From JAJTDS01 sp964202895 (GTDB lineage Bacteria > Pseudomonadota > Alphaproteobacteria > Rickettsiales > UBA1997), in NCBI GenBank assembly GCA_964202895.1, contig CAXNJM010000001.1:310001-374000 (forward strand): a stretch of 64,000 nucleotides of DNA, written 5' to 3'. Below, in pieces: positions 42,569-51,852 of this stretch. The notes under the pieces are model-generated. The model was not told the origin of the DNA, searched no databases, and saw only the letters and a list, made by a program, of their open reading frames with translations. The position numbers and the translations under genes are program-made. Position 1 is the first letter of the stretch, and each line of letters begins with the position of its first letter.

Positions 42569-43122
42569 TGAAAATATTTATTAAAATACTTCTTTTTATT
42601 ATAACGGCACAATATATATCATCTTGCGCTTGGATAAAAAATGCCACCACACCATATTTTGCTTTTACTAATTTTAAAGTTCCGGATGGAACTCCTAAAT
42701 TTCAGGCTGGCTATAAGGATGGCTGTTCTACTGCTTTATACTCAAGGGGTACGGTTCTTTATCGAAATCGTTATAGCTACAAATTTGACCCTAAAATGAT
42801 AGATGATCCAGAATATAATTTTGGACATAATCGTGGCTATGGATGGTGCTTTATGAATGCGGTAGGAGCATCCGGAATTAGAGGTTCTGGAGTGGATGCT
42901 ATTCACCCCTACGAAAGTCACGGATACGATCCAACTCACGACCCATCAAGCATTAAAAGCTTTGGCGGAATAATGTCAAACAAACAAATGTGGAAAATGA
43001 ACTATTATAATATTAACAATGTTTTTTCACCTTTTCAATATGGAACAGACGGCTCAAGCACTCTAACCAATAATTTATTATGGAGCAGTGGCTATAGTGG
43101 CGGATTCTTTACTTTTAAATAA
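42568..43122 (+). CDS. Lipoprotein with GxxDGC motif, function unknown (paralogue 2)
   Basis: The 184-aa product has a signal peptide with lipobox YISSC (Cys at about 20). The mature part shows FQAGYKDGCSTALYSRG, YRNRYSYKF, and PEYNFGHNRGYGWC, parallel to paralogue 1. It then has an extra Gly/Ser/Tyr-rich domain of about 85 residues ending in SGGFFTFK. Outer-membrane attachment is likely. Function is unknown. It ends the degP-led group; asd follows after 79 bp. Confidence 0.78.
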   Translation: MKIFIKILLFIITAQYISSCAWIKNATTPYFAFTNFKVPDGTPKFQAGYKDGCSTALYSRGTVLYRNRYSYKFDPKMIDDPEYNFGHNRGYGWCFMNAVGASGIRGSGVDAIHPYESHGYDPTHDPSSIKSFGGIMSNKQMWKMNYYNINNVFSPFQYGTDGSSTLTNNLLWSSGYSGGFFTFK

Positions 43123-43201
43123 AAATGTTTGAAAATTAATATTAATAAAACAAAATTAAATAATTAAAGTTTACTTACATCAAAATCAAAAACAATTAAT
43201 T

Positions 43202-44221
43202 ATGAAAAATAATAGAAAGATCGCAGTTGTTGGAGCAACTGGCAATGTTGGAAGGGAAATATTAAATATACTTGCTGAAAGAGAATTTCCTGCAAGCGAA
43301 GTAATCGCTTTAGCATCAGCTAATTCAATTGGTAAAAAGGTTTCATTTGGCGATCAAGATCTCGATGTTCAAATTCTTGACAGTTTTGATTTCACAGGAA
43401 CTTCAATTGCACTATTTTCTCCGGGTGGAAAAGTTTCAGCAATATATGCTCCGAAAGCTGCCAGCCAAGGCTGTATAGTCATTGACAACACATCTCATTT
43501 TAGAATGGAAGAAGATATTCCTTTAATTATTCCCGAAGTTAATCCAGAAGCAATTTCTCAATATAAAAAGAGAAGAATCATTGCCAATCCTAACTGCTCA
43601 ACTATTCAAATGTTAGTAGCCTTAAAACCTCTTCATGATTACGCTGGAATCAAAAGAATTGTTGTCTCAACTTATCAAGCAACCTCTGGAGCTGGAAAAG
43701 AAGGGATGGACGAACTGTTTAACTCTACAAAAAAAATATACGAAAACTCTATTGAAAATCCAAAAAAATTTAGCAAAAGAATATCGTTTAATGTCATACC
43801 ACAAATCGATAGCTTTATGAGCGACGGCTACACAAAAGAAGAATGGAAAATGAAAGTTGAAACAAAAAAAATTCTTGACCCAAAAATTGAAGTTGAAGCA
43901 ACTTGTGTCAGAGTGCCAGTTTTTAACTGCCACTCAGAATCAGTGAATGTTGAATTTCATAACCCAATTTCAGCAAAAAAAGCTCGTGAACTACTTGAAA
44001 ATTGCGATGGAGTTCTGGTTATTGACAATCCGGCATCTATGCACTTTGTAACTCCAGCTGAATGCTCAACAAAAGACGAAGTTTTTGTTTCTAGAATTAG
44101 AGAGGATAAATCAATACAAAATGGGCTCTCCATGTGGATAGTTTGTGATAATCTAAGAAAAGGAGCAGCATTGAATGCTGTTCAAATTGCAGAAATTTTA
44201 ATTAAAGACCATCAAATATAA
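43202..44221 (+). CDS. asd: Aspartate-semialdehyde dehydrogenase
   Basis: Asd (339 aa) reduces aspartyl phosphate to the semialdehyde, at the branch to diaminopimelate, threonine and methionine. The NADP-binding VVGATGNVGREILNIL is at 9-24, the active Cys is in NPNCSTIQM, and VSTYQATSGAGKEGMDEL is followed by the substrate-binding RVPVFNCHSESV. Likely needed here for peptidoglycan diaminopimelate. It is followed by frr at 11 bp. Confidence 0.96.
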   Translation: MKNNRKIAVVGATGNVGREILNILAEREFPASEVIALASANSIGKKVSFGDQDLDVQILDSFDFTGTSIALFSPGGKVSAIYAPKAASQGCIVIDNTSHFRMEEDIPLIIPEVNPEAISQYKKRRIIANPNCSTIQMLVALKPLHDYAGIKRIVVSTYQATSGAGKEGMDELFNSTKKIYENSIENPKKFSKRISFNVIPQIDSFMSDGYTKEEWKMKVETKKILDPKIEVEATCVRVPVFNCHSESVNVEFHNPISAKKARELLENCDGVLVIDNPASMHFVTPAECSTKDEVFVSRIREDKSIQNGLSMWIVCDNLRKGAALNAVQIAEILIKDHQI

Positions 44222-44232
44222 AAAAATAAAAT

Positions 44233-44790
44233 ATGATTAACGAATTTACCGATAAGGCCAGAAAAAAAATGGAAGAAACCTGCAATTCTCTTAAGAGAGA
44301 TATGGACAGCATTTCAACCGGAAGAGCAAATCCAAGCCTTCTTGACCCAATAAGAGTAGAGGTTTATGGAGATATTATGCCACTTTCTCAATTAGCTAAT
44401 GTTGCAACCCTTGACTCCAGCACTCTTTCAATTCAACTTTGGGATAAAAGCAATGTTAAAGCTGTAGAAAAAGCAATTCAAAATGCTAATCTTGGAATAA
44501 ATCCAATGGTTGATGGCACTCTAATTAGAATAAACATTCCAAAACTTAGTGAAGAAAGAAGAAAAGAATTATCTAAATTAGCCAAAAAATATGGCGAAGA
44601 CAAAAAAGTTGCGGTTAGAAATATTAGAAGAGATATTATCGATGAATTTAAAAGAAGAGAAAAAGAATTAGGAGCTTCAAAGGATCAAATTCATTCAGTT
44701 AATGATGCAATACAAAAAATTACCGATGAATTTGTTAAAAAATTTGACGAAATTATTACAAATAAAGAAAAAGATTTAATGAAAATATAG
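44233..44790 (+). CDS. frr: Ribosome recycling factor
   Basis: RRF (185 aa) splits post-termination ribosomes with EF-G. The tRNA-shaped protein shows SISTGRANPSLLDPIRVEVYG, LSQLANVATLDSSTLSIQLWD and LSEERRKELSKLAKKYGEDKKVAVRNIRRD in parts, all canonical. Length is exact for the family. It precedes uppS and cdsA, a very conserved bacterial order (frr-uppS-cdsA). Confidence 0.97.
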   Translation: MINEFTDKARKKMEETCNSLKRDMDSISTGRANPSLLDPIRVEVYGDIMPLSQLANVATLDSSTLSIQLWDKSNVKAVEKAIQNANLGINPMVDGTLIRINIPKLSEERRKELSKLAKKYGEDKKVAVRNIRRDIIDEFKRREKELGASKDQIHSVNDAIQKITDEFVKKFDEIITNKEKDLMKI

Positions 44791-44828
44791 CGATATATTT
44801 CTGCAAATCATAAAGTCTCAAAAGTTAA

Positions 44829-45638
44829 ATGATTAAAATAATTGCTAAATATTTTTTTAATAAAAAGTTTGGTAAACTTAAATCAAAATATCTGCAAAAA
44901 ATTATCAAAAATTACGATAATGGTAGTTTAGAAACAAATCTACAAATTCCAAAACATATAGCAATAATTATGGATGGTAATGCTAGGTGGGCAAAAAATA
45001 ATAACTTAGAATTAAAAGATGGACACAATTTTGGTTGTGAAAATATCGAACTAATAACCAATCAATGTCTTAATATAGGAGTACAATATTTAACTTTATA
45101 TGCTTTTTCATCAGAAAATTGGCAAAGACCACAAAATGAGGTTTCTTATTTACTTGACTTATTAAAATTCTATCTTGATTATAAGATTGAGAAACTAAAT
45201 CAAGCGGGAGTAAAGATTTTAGTTTCGGGAAGGCTTAATAATTTAGAGAAATCATTAATTGATAAAATAAAATCAATCGAGAATCTTACTGCTAATAACC
45301 AAAGAATTGTTCTTAATATTGCTTTTAGTTACGGAGGAAGAGAAGAAATAAAGGAAGGTTTAATTAAAATTGCAAGAAAAATTATAGAAAAAGAAATTGA
45401 TATCAAGGATCTTAACGAAGATAGCTTTAGAAAATATTTATATCAACCCGAAATTCCAGATCCTGACCTTCTAATAAGAACTGGAGGAGATATGAGAATT
45501 AGTAATTTTTTATTATGGCAAATTGCTTATAGCGAACTTTATTTTACCAAAACATTATGGCCAGATTTCAAAAATCGAGAATTTAAAAAAGCTATCATTA
45601 ATTTTAATCAAAGAAAAAGAACCTATGGAAAAAGATAA
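44829..45638 (+). CDS. uppS: Isoprenyl (undecaprenyl) diphosphate synthase
   Basis: UppS (269 aa) elongates isoprenoid diphosphate to the C55 carrier for peptidoglycan and glycans. The catalytic segment HIAIIMDGNARWAKNNN is at about 39-55, then LTLYAFSSENWQRP and the C-terminal signature RTGGDMRISNFLLWQIAYSE, where GG replaces the common SG. The N-terminus is about 30 residues longer than usual. The 3' end overlaps cdsA by 14 bp. Confidence 0.95.
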   Translation: MIKIIAKYFFNKKFGKLKSKYLQKIIKNYDNGSLETNLQIPKHIAIIMDGNARWAKNNNLELKDGHNFGCENIELITNQCLNIGVQYLTLYAFSSENWQRPQNEVSYLLDLLKFYLDYKIEKLNQAGVKILVSGRLNNLEKSLIDKIKSIENLTANNQRIVLNIAFSYGGREEIKEGLIKIARKIIEKEIDIKDLNEDSFRKYLYQPEIPDPDLLIRTGGDMRISNFLLWQIAYSELYFTKTLWPDFKNREFKKAIINFNQRKRTYGKR

Positions 45639-46383
45639 AAAACTACTAAATATCACGAAGTTCATATTTATAACAATTAAAACAATATTAAAATTTTTAA
45701 TCAAATATATTAAAAATAATAATACTGAAGGAAATCTTAGAAAAAGAATTGTCAGCTCTTTAATTCTTATTCCACTGGCAATATATGCTATATTCTTCTC
45801 ACAAAACTTATTTATAGCCTTAGCTATTGCCATTACAATATTAATGACTATGGAATGGCAAGAAATTATCAGACCAGCTGAAGATTATAAAAAGTGGCAA
45901 ATAATTGGAGTTTTCTATATCTTAATTCCCGTTTATTCGGTAATAAAAATCAGACTATTAGATGGAGAGCAAAATGGAGAGCAAATATTACTATGGATGT
46001 TTGCAATTATTTGGTCAACTGATATTATGGCATTTTTTATTGGAAAATCATTTGGTGGGCCAAAAATTGCACCTCATATCAGCCCTAACAAAACTTGGTC
46101 TGGTGCGGTTGGGGGCCTTATTACTAGTGCAATAATTGGAGTTATAAGTGCATCTGTATTATTTAAAGGCAGTATCGTTTTTTTTATTGCAATTAGTGTA
46201 ATTTTGTCAATTATTGAACAGATTAGCGATTTAATAGAATCAAAAATTAAAAGAACTTTTGGAGTCAAAGATTCAGGAAGTATAATACCTGGTCATGGTG
46301 GAGTACTTGACAGACTTGACGGGATGATATTAGTTGCTCCCGCCGTCCTTTTATTGTTAATATTTTTTAAAAATAACTTTTAG
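45625..46383 (+). CDS. cdsA: Phosphatidate cytidylyltransferase
   Basis: CdsA makes CDP-diacylglycerol, the precursor for PssA and other phospholipids. From Met at 45625 it has 252 residues, several membrane helices, the middle motif PNKTWSGAVGG and the C-terminal signature KRTFGVKDSGSIIPGHGG then VLDRLDG. The open frame extends up to 45523, but those 34 residues would be read out of frame inside uppS, so the internal Met is preferred. A 12-bp duplication gives DGEQNGEQ. Confidence 0.93.
   Translation: MEKDKKLLNITKFIFITIKTILKFLIKYIKNNNTEGNLRKRIVSSLILIPLAIYAIFFSQNLFIALAIAITILMTMEWQEIIRPAEDYKKWQIIGVFYILIPVYSVIKIRLLDGEQNGEQILLWMFAIIWSTDIMAFFIGKSFGGPKIAPHISPNKTWSGAVGGLITSAIIGVISASVLFKGSIVFFIAISVILSIIEQISDLIESKIKRTFGVKDSGSIIPGHGGVLDRLDGMILVAPAVLLLLIFFKNNF
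45962..45985 (+). repeat. 12-bp in-frame tandem duplication in cdsA
   Basis: ATGGAGAGCAAA occurs twice in tandem. It encodes the doubled GEQN-like peptide in a loop between membrane helices, where length change is tolerable. Confidence 0.82.
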
Positions 46384-46443
46384 GTTATTGATATAAAGCT
46401 TAATCAATTTAATTAAATATAAAAAAATAAATTTATTAATAAA

Positions 46444-47376
46444 ATGTTGAATAATTTTGTAAAAAATTATGTTAAAAAAATACTACCTCTGATTGTTTTC
46501 TTGTGCAATCCTTTAACTCAGAGCGCAATTGCATCAAGTGAATGCGGTAAAGATTATGTTGCTTTAGTTTATAATGCAAATAACGGCAATATCATTTTTG
46601 AAAAAGATGCGGATAAAATAACATATCCTGCATCTTTAGTGAAATTAATGACTCTATATCTAACATTTGAAGCATTAGATAAAAAAGAATTATCACTTAG
46701 CCAAAATTTAAAAGTATCTTCGCACGGAGCAGAAATAGCAAGAGTTAACAATGGCAACAGTTTACATTTAAAAAAAGGTCAAAAAATAACAGTTGAGCAA
46801 GCAATAAGAGCGGTTGTAGTAAAATCTTTTAATGAGGCTGCCGTAACTTTGAGTGAATCAATATCTGGTAACGAGTGGAGTTTTGTTCGATTAATGAATA
46901 GAACAGCTAAGGATCTAGGAATGAAAAACACTAATTTTAGAAATGCAAGCGGTCTACATCAAGAAGATCAATATACTACAGCACTTGATCTAGCAAGGCT
47001 TGCTTATGCCATAAGAACAAAATTCCCTCACTATTATCCAGTATTTGCTAGCAAAAGCTTTAACTACAATAAAAAAAGATACTACTCTCATAACCATGTT
47101 TTGCTTGATTATAAAGGTGCAGAAGGAATGAAAACCGGATTCACTAATGCTTCTGGGTTTAATCTGGTTGCATCGGCAAAAAGAGGAGATAAACAAATAT
47201 TCTCAATATTAATGGGTTGTGAAAGCCAAAAAAAAAGAGATAATCTTACAAAAAATTTATTAGATATGGCATTTAATAAACTTAACAAAGATATTCCAGT
47301 AAAAGTTGCAAGTAGAGTCAAATTGCAGGAACAAAGGAAATTTGACGAACAGCTTGGAGTAAACACCGATTCTTAA
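46444..47376 (+). CDS. dacA: D-alanyl-D-alanine carboxypeptidase (DacA-like)
   Basis: The 310-aa penicillin-binding protein trims the terminal D-Ala of peptidoglycan stems in the periplasm. It has a signal peptide (IVFLCNPLTQSAIA), the active SxxK as SLVK at 64-67, the SxN-type motif in KSFNEAAVTLSE, and KTG in GMKTGFTNASGFN near residue 225. The C-terminal beta domain and membrane anchor of classic DacA are largely missing, giving a minimal enzyme. It stands between cdsA and the peptidase-like gene. Confidence 0.92.
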   Translation: MLNNFVKNYVKKILPLIVFLCNPLTQSAIASSECGKDYVALVYNANNGNIIFEKDADKITYPASLVKLMTLYLTFEALDKKELSLSQNLKVSSHGAEIARVNNGNSLHLKKGQKITVEQAIRAVVVKSFNEAAVTLSESISGNEWSFVRLMNRTAKDLGMKNTNFRNASGLHQEDQYTTALDLARLAYAIRTKFPHYYPVFASKSFNYNKKRYYSHNHVLLDYKGAEGMKTGFTNASGFNLVASAKRGDKQIFSILMGCESQKKRDNLTKNLLDMAFNKLNKDIPVKVASRVKLQEQRKFDEQLGVNTDS

Positions 47377-47388
47377 AAAAATTAAAAA

Positions 47389-48195
47389 ATGTTTGAATTA
47401 TTTTTAGTAACAGTTTTTGGAGCTATATTCGGCTCTTATGCAACATTATTTGCATACCGTCTACCGCTAAATGAATCAATATTTGGTAGATATTTTGGCC
47501 CTAAATCTCGTTGCCCAAATTGCTCTTCTATTATTAAAACCAGAGACTTAATTCCCCTTATAAACTGGTTAATTACCTTTGGAAAATGTCGAAATTGCAA
47601 TATTGAAATTCCACGAATTCACTTATTTGTTGAATTATTTACGATTGCTGGCTTTATTTTATCTTACCTTTCTTTTGGTTTTAATGAAAGTTTTATTTTA
47701 AATGCAATTTTCATCACCTGTCTAGTGATAATTACTGCAACGGATTACTCTCATCAAGTATTTCCTTTTCAGATACTCTGCCTGATGTCAACCCTTGCCG
47801 TTGCAATAAGAACTATACAAGACCAATCAATTAACAATATTATCTTTAATGTTGCTTTTTCCACAATATTAATATCATTATTGTGGAAAATAATAAAAGT
47901 TAAAATTGATAAAAAAGACAAAAGAATAACCACTATTTTTACAAAAATTAATCTTAACAAACAGCAATTTTTTGATTACATAAAGCTGATTCTAATCGCT
48001 TCGCTAATATTACCACTAATAAGTTTTATTTTATATTTTATAATCTCAATAGTCGCAATATTTTCCTTGCAATTTATTAGAATTATGTTTAAAAAATTCT
48101 ATCCAAAAAATAAGGAGCGTAATATTAATTACAAATATTCTCCCGGTTATATTTTTACTTTTACATTGCTAATATTCTTAATCATCAAAATATAA
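47389..48195 (+). CDS. Type IV prepilin peptidase-like protein (A24), incomplete motif
   Basis: The 268-aa protein shows the N-terminal PilD domain: FGSYATLFAYRLP, two CxxC pairs (CPNC at about 42 and CRNC at about 67), PLINWL, then the first catalytic Asp in TATDYSHQVFP. The second catalytic motif GxGDxK is not found; the best candidate is FFDYIKLIL, with Phe replacing Gly. No pilin or secretin gene is in the window. It may process a few substrates, or be inactive, or have another role. It ends 3 bp before ahcY. Confidence 0.75.
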   Translation: MFELFLVTVFGAIFGSYATLFAYRLPLNESIFGRYFGPKSRCPNCSSIIKTRDLIPLINWLITFGKCRNCNIEIPRIHLFVELFTIAGFILSYLSFGFNESFILNAIFITCLVIITATDYSHQVFPFQILCLMSTLAVAIRTIQDQSINNIIFNVAFSTILISLLWKIIKVKIDKKDKRITTIFTKINLNKQQFFDYIKLILIASLILPLISFILYFIISIVAIFSLQFIRIMFKKFYPKNKERNINYKYSPGYIFTFTLLIFLIIKI

Positions 48196-48198
48196 AAT

Positions 48199-49491
48199 AT
48201 GAAATTCACAGATTACAAAGTCAAAGATATAACACTGGCTGATTTAGGTCTTAAAGAAATATCTCTCGCTGAAAATGAAATGCCGGGTTTAATGTCGCTA
48301 AGAAGAGAATATGGCAATACAAAACCATTATCTGGAGCAAGAATTGTAGGTTGCCTTCATATGACAATTGAAACCGCAGTATTAATTGAAACTCTAATAT
48401 ATCTTGGTGCCGAAGTAAGATGGAGCTCTTGCAATATATTCTCTACCGTTGATCAGGCTGCATCAGCTATGGCAAGCAAGAATATTCCTGTATTTGCTTG
48501 GAAAGGAGAAAGCGAAGAAGATTACATTTGGTGCATTAAACAAACAATTGATGGCAAAGAAGGTTGGAGACCAAACTTAATACTAGATGATGGAGGGGAC
48601 TTAACAAAAATAATTCACAATGAATATCCAGAGCTATTATCAAAAATTAAAGGGCTATCAGAAGAAACAACTACTGGAGTTGCTAGGTTGCAACAAATGG
48701 AACAAAAAGGATTACTTAAAGTTCCTGCAATAAATGTTAATGATTCGGTAACTAAATCAAAATTTGATAATCTTTATGGTTGCAAGGAAAGTGTAATTGA
48801 CGGCATAAAAAGAGCAACTGATATTATGATAGCAGGAAAAATGGTATTTGTTGCCGGATACGGAAATGTCGGCAAAGGTTGTGCAGAGGCTTTTAAATCT
48901 CAAGGTGCAAGAGTGGTCGTTAGTGAAATAGATCCAATTTGTGCACTTCAAGCATCAATGGCAGGTTTTCAAGTTTCGCCTATTGAAGATTGTGTTGAAA
49001 ATGCAGATATATTCATCACCGCCACTGGCAATTTTGATATAATAACCATTGAACATATCAGAAAAATGAAAGATTGTGCGATTATTGGAAATATCGGACA
49101 TTTTGATAATGAAATTCAAGTCGAAGCTTTAAGAAATTATCAATGGACAAACATTAAACCACAAGTTGATCAAATTACCATGCCAGATAAAAAAAGAATA
49201 ATCCTTCTTGCAGAAGGAAGGCTTTTAAATCTAGGCTGTGCAACTGGACACAGTGCCTTTGTAATGTCTACAAGCTTTACTAATCAAGTTATGGCACAAA
49301 TAGAATTATGGCAAAATCACCAAAAATATCAAAACAAGGTCTATACTTTACCAAAAACTTTAGATGAAAAAGTTGCACTTTTACATTTAGAAAAACTTGA
49401 TGCGAAACTAACAAAACTTAGTGAAAAACAAGCTGATTATATTGGAATCGACATCACAGGACCTTTTAAAAACAACGATTATCGTTATTAA
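48199..49491 (+). CDS. ahcY: S-adenosylhomocysteine hydrolase
   Basis: AhcY (430 aa) splits S-adenosylhomocysteine into homocysteine and adenosine, relieving inhibition of methyltransferases. Visible are MPGLMSLRREYGNTKPLSGA (in part), the substrate segment HMTIETAVLIETL, SSCNIFSTVDQAASAM, NAD-binding VAGYGNVGKGCAEAFKSQGA, IGNIGHFDNEIQ, and the C-terminal NDYRY. The active form is tetrameric and NAD-bound. The kinase at 53.5 kb could reuse the adenosine, and Dam at 60.5 kb produces the substrate. Confidence 0.96.
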   Translation: MKFTDYKVKDITLADLGLKEISLAENEMPGLMSLRREYGNTKPLSGARIVGCLHMTIETAVLIETLIYLGAEVRWSSCNIFSTVDQAASAMASKNIPVFAWKGESEEDYIWCIKQTIDGKEGWRPNLILDDGGDLTKIIHNEYPELLSKIKGLSEETTTGVARLQQMEQKGLLKVPAINVNDSVTKSKFDNLYGCKESVIDGIKRATDIMIAGKMVFVAGYGNVGKGCAEAFKSQGARVVVSEIDPICALQASMAGFQVSPIEDCVENADIFITATGNFDIITIEHIRKMKDCAIIGNIGHFDNEIQVEALRNYQWTNIKPQVDQITMPDKKRIILLAEGRLLNLGCATGHSAFVMSTSFTNQVMAQIELWQNHQKYQNKVYTLPKTLDEKVALLHLEKLDAKLTKLSEKQADYIGIDITGPFKNNDYRY

Positions 49492-49515
49492 TCTATTTAT
49501 TAAATTACAAGATTT

Positions 49516-49992
49516 ATGGACAAATTTCAAATTACAACATCAGGCTATATAAAACTTAAAGGACTAATTGAAAACCTTAAAACAATAGAAAGACCAAAGG
49601 TAATTAGTCAAATCGCCGCAGCTCGCGAAATAGGAGATTTAAAAGAGAATGCCGATTACCATGCTTCAAGAGAAAAACAAGCATTTATTGAGGCTCAAAT
49701 AGCCGATCTTGAAGATAGATATTTAAGGGTAGAAATAATTGATATATCGAAACTATCTGGAAGCAAAGTTTTATTTGGAGCAACAGTAAAAATTAAGAAT
49801 CTTGATAACGGTAAAATTACAAGCTATAAAATAGTAAGTGATTTTGAAGCAGATCTAGATAAGGGGTTAATTTCAAATAGCTCGCCTGTCGCAAGAGCGA
49901 TGATAGGAAAAGAAGCTGGAGAAGAGATAGAAATAAAAACTCCAGGAGGAATAATAAACTACGAGATTCTAGCAGTAAGTTTCATTGAATAA
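49516..49992 (+). CDS. greA: Transcription elongation factor GreA
   Basis: GreA (158 aa) rescues backtracked RNA polymerase by stimulating transcript cleavage. The coiled-coil tip with the acidic pair is seen in AREIGDLKENADYHASREKQ, followed by AQIADLEDRYLRVEIID. The C-terminal FKBP-like domain has FGATVKIKNLDNGKI and SPVARAMIGKEAGEEIEIKTPGG. Complete and typical. It lies 24 bp after ahcY. Confidence 0.96.
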   Translation: MDKFQITTSGYIKLKGLIENLKTIERPKVISQIAAAREIGDLKENADYHASREKQAFIEAQIADLEDRYLRVEIIDISKLSGSKVLFGATVKIKNLDNGKITSYKIVSDFEADLDKGLISNSSPVARAMIGKEAGEEIEIKTPGGIINYEILAVSFIE

Positions 49993-50004
49993 AATTTTAA
50001 AATA

Positions 50005-51843
50005 GTGCACAATATTAACAATCAAAATAATAAAATAATTTTTATACAATTGATCAAGAAAACAACGAAATGGTTAAAGCTTTTTGTTTTGTTAACCATC
50101 TTCAGTGCTCTATCATTTCTAGAAATAGGCTTTGCTAATCAAATAAAAGATTCTAAAAACTCTCAACAACAAGATAAGAAAATATCAAAAAAAAAAATTA
50201 TTAAGACAGATAAAAACAATAACGGAACAAAAAATTTAAAAAAACATCAAAATTCTAAAATAAAAAATCCAACTAATAACAAAAAATTAAAAATTAAAAA
50301 CCCAAACGGTTCTATACCATCCCCAGAGAAAAAGGATAAAAACTCTAATAAATCGATTAAAGAAAATAGCAATAAAAATGCCAATAAAAAATTAAAAGAG
50401 CAACAAAAAAGCAACATCACAACATCGAAACCGACTTCAAAAGATATCAAAAATAACACCAAAATACAAACTAAAGCAATAAAAACTGAAGAAGATGATT
50501 CTCTTGACGAAATTAAAATCAAACAAAATATGGCTATAAACAACAATAGCATCATAAAAAAAAATGAAAATAAAAAGGCATTTCTCAATAGTATATTTTT
50601 CAACGATGAAGAATTTTCAATTAATAGCGAAACAACCTATCAAAGCCTTGAAATAGCTTTATCTAATTACGATACAAAATTACAAGATAATCAAAAAAAC
50701 TTTAAAATATTTAATCTTGACAATCCATCTCGCTTAGTAATTGACCTAGAAAACATTGAATTAAAAGACAAAAACTATCAACCAGTCATTCCGCAATATA
50801 TAAAAGAATACCGCTTTATTAATATAGAAGGTTCTTTAAGATTGGTATTTGAACTGCAAAATAACATTAAAATTCGTAAAAAATCTTTTAAAGATTTTAA
50901 CAACCAAAATTTACAAAAAATCATCATTGAGTTTGAATCTACAAATAATGAAAACCAAAAAAACGAAACAACAACCGCTGAAAATAAGACAACCGCAGGT
51001 GATAAAAACAACAAAAATGAACTAGATGATTTATTAAAAAAGCAGTCAATTCAAAATAAAATCGATAAACCGCAAATATTAAGCACAAAGGAAATATTGC
51101 AACAATTAAAAGATAATAGCCTGAACAATAAACAGTCCAAAAATAACAAAAAATTCTTAATTGTCATTGATGCTGGCCATGGCGGAAAAGATCCCGGAAC
51201 AATAGGGAATTCAAAACAAACACAAGAAAAAGATCTTACTCTTTCTTATGCTCTAGCTTTAAAAAATATTCTTGAAAAAAATTCTTCCTATAGAGTTTTA
51301 TTAACTCGAGATAAAGATTACTTCATTCCTCTTAAAAAAAGAGTAGAAATTGCAAGAAAAGCTAAAGCGGATATATTTATCTCTATGCATATTAATTGGG
51401 TTGATAATCCAGAAATATCAGGATTATCAATCTACACATTATCAGAAAAATCATCCGATAAACAAGCTGAATTACTGGCCCAAAAAGAAAATCGTGCCGA
51501 TATAATTTCGGGAATAAATTTTTCTGGAGCAAGTAGCGACATAATGAAAACTCTTATCGCAATGTCTCAAAGAAATAGCATGAATCAATCTTCACAATTT
51601 GCCAATTTAGCAATAAGAATAGCCAAGAAAAATAACATTTCGACCTTACAAAACACTCACCGCTTTGCTGGTTTTGCAGTTCTAACTGCTCCTGATATGG
51701 CTTCAGTTCTTCTAGAATTAGGATATATATCAAATCAAAAAGAGGAAGAACTACTCAATCAAAAAGAATATAAAGAAAAAATTATCAATAGTCTGAGCGA
51801 AGCAATTGACGAATATTTCTCAAAAATATCTGTTTTAAATTAA
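50005..51843 (+). CDS. amiC: N-acetylmuramoyl-L-alanine amidase (AmiC-like) with long linker
   Basis: The 612-aa zinc amidase splits daughter-cell peptidoglycan. It has a signal region (WLKLFVLLTIFSALSFLEIGFA at about 24-45), a Lys/Asn/Ser-rich disordered linker (about 46-200) and an AMIN-like targeting domain (about 210-310). After a second linker, the amidase domain runs from about 385, starting FLIVIDAGHGGKDPGTIG, with the later Zn ligands and catalytic Glu in SMHINW and LLELGYIS. The start is GTG at 50005; a TTG about 16 codons on would also give a good signal peptide. Length exceeds Escherichia AmiC because of the linkers. Confidence 0.9.
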   Translation: MHNINNQNNKIIFIQLIKKTTKWLKLFVLLTIFSALSFLEIGFANQIKDSKNSQQQDKKISKKKIIKTDKNNNGTKNLKKHQNSKIKNPTNNKKLKIKNPNGSIPSPEKKDKNSNKSIKENSNKNANKKLKEQQKSNITTSKPTSKDIKNNTKIQTKAIKTEEDDSLDEIKIKQNMAINNNSIIKKNENKKAFLNSIFFNDEEFSINSETTYQSLEIALSNYDTKLQDNQKNFKIFNLDNPSRLVIDLENIELKDKNYQPVIPQYIKEYRFINIEGSLRLVFELQNNIKIRKKSFKDFNNQNLQKIIIEFESTNNENQKNETTTAENKTTAGDKNNKNELDDLLKKQSIQNKIDKPQILSTKEILQQLKDNSLNNKQSKNNKKFLIVIDAGHGGKDPGTIGNSKQTQEKDLTLSYALALKNILEKNSSYRVLLTRDKDYFIPLKKRVEIARKAKADIFISMHINWVDNPEISGLSIYTLSEKSSDKQAELLAQKENRADIISGINFSGASSDIMKTLIAMSQRNSMNQSSQFANLAIRIAKKNNISTLQNTHRFAGFAVLTAPDMASVLLELGYISNQKEEELLNQKEYKEKIINSLSEAIDEYFSKISVLN

Positions 51844-51852
51844 AAAATAACA

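Noticed and set aside
45523..45624. Upstream ATG for cdsA
   Set aside because: The extra 34 residues are an out-of-frame reading of uppS; ATG at 45625 gives the usual short overlap.
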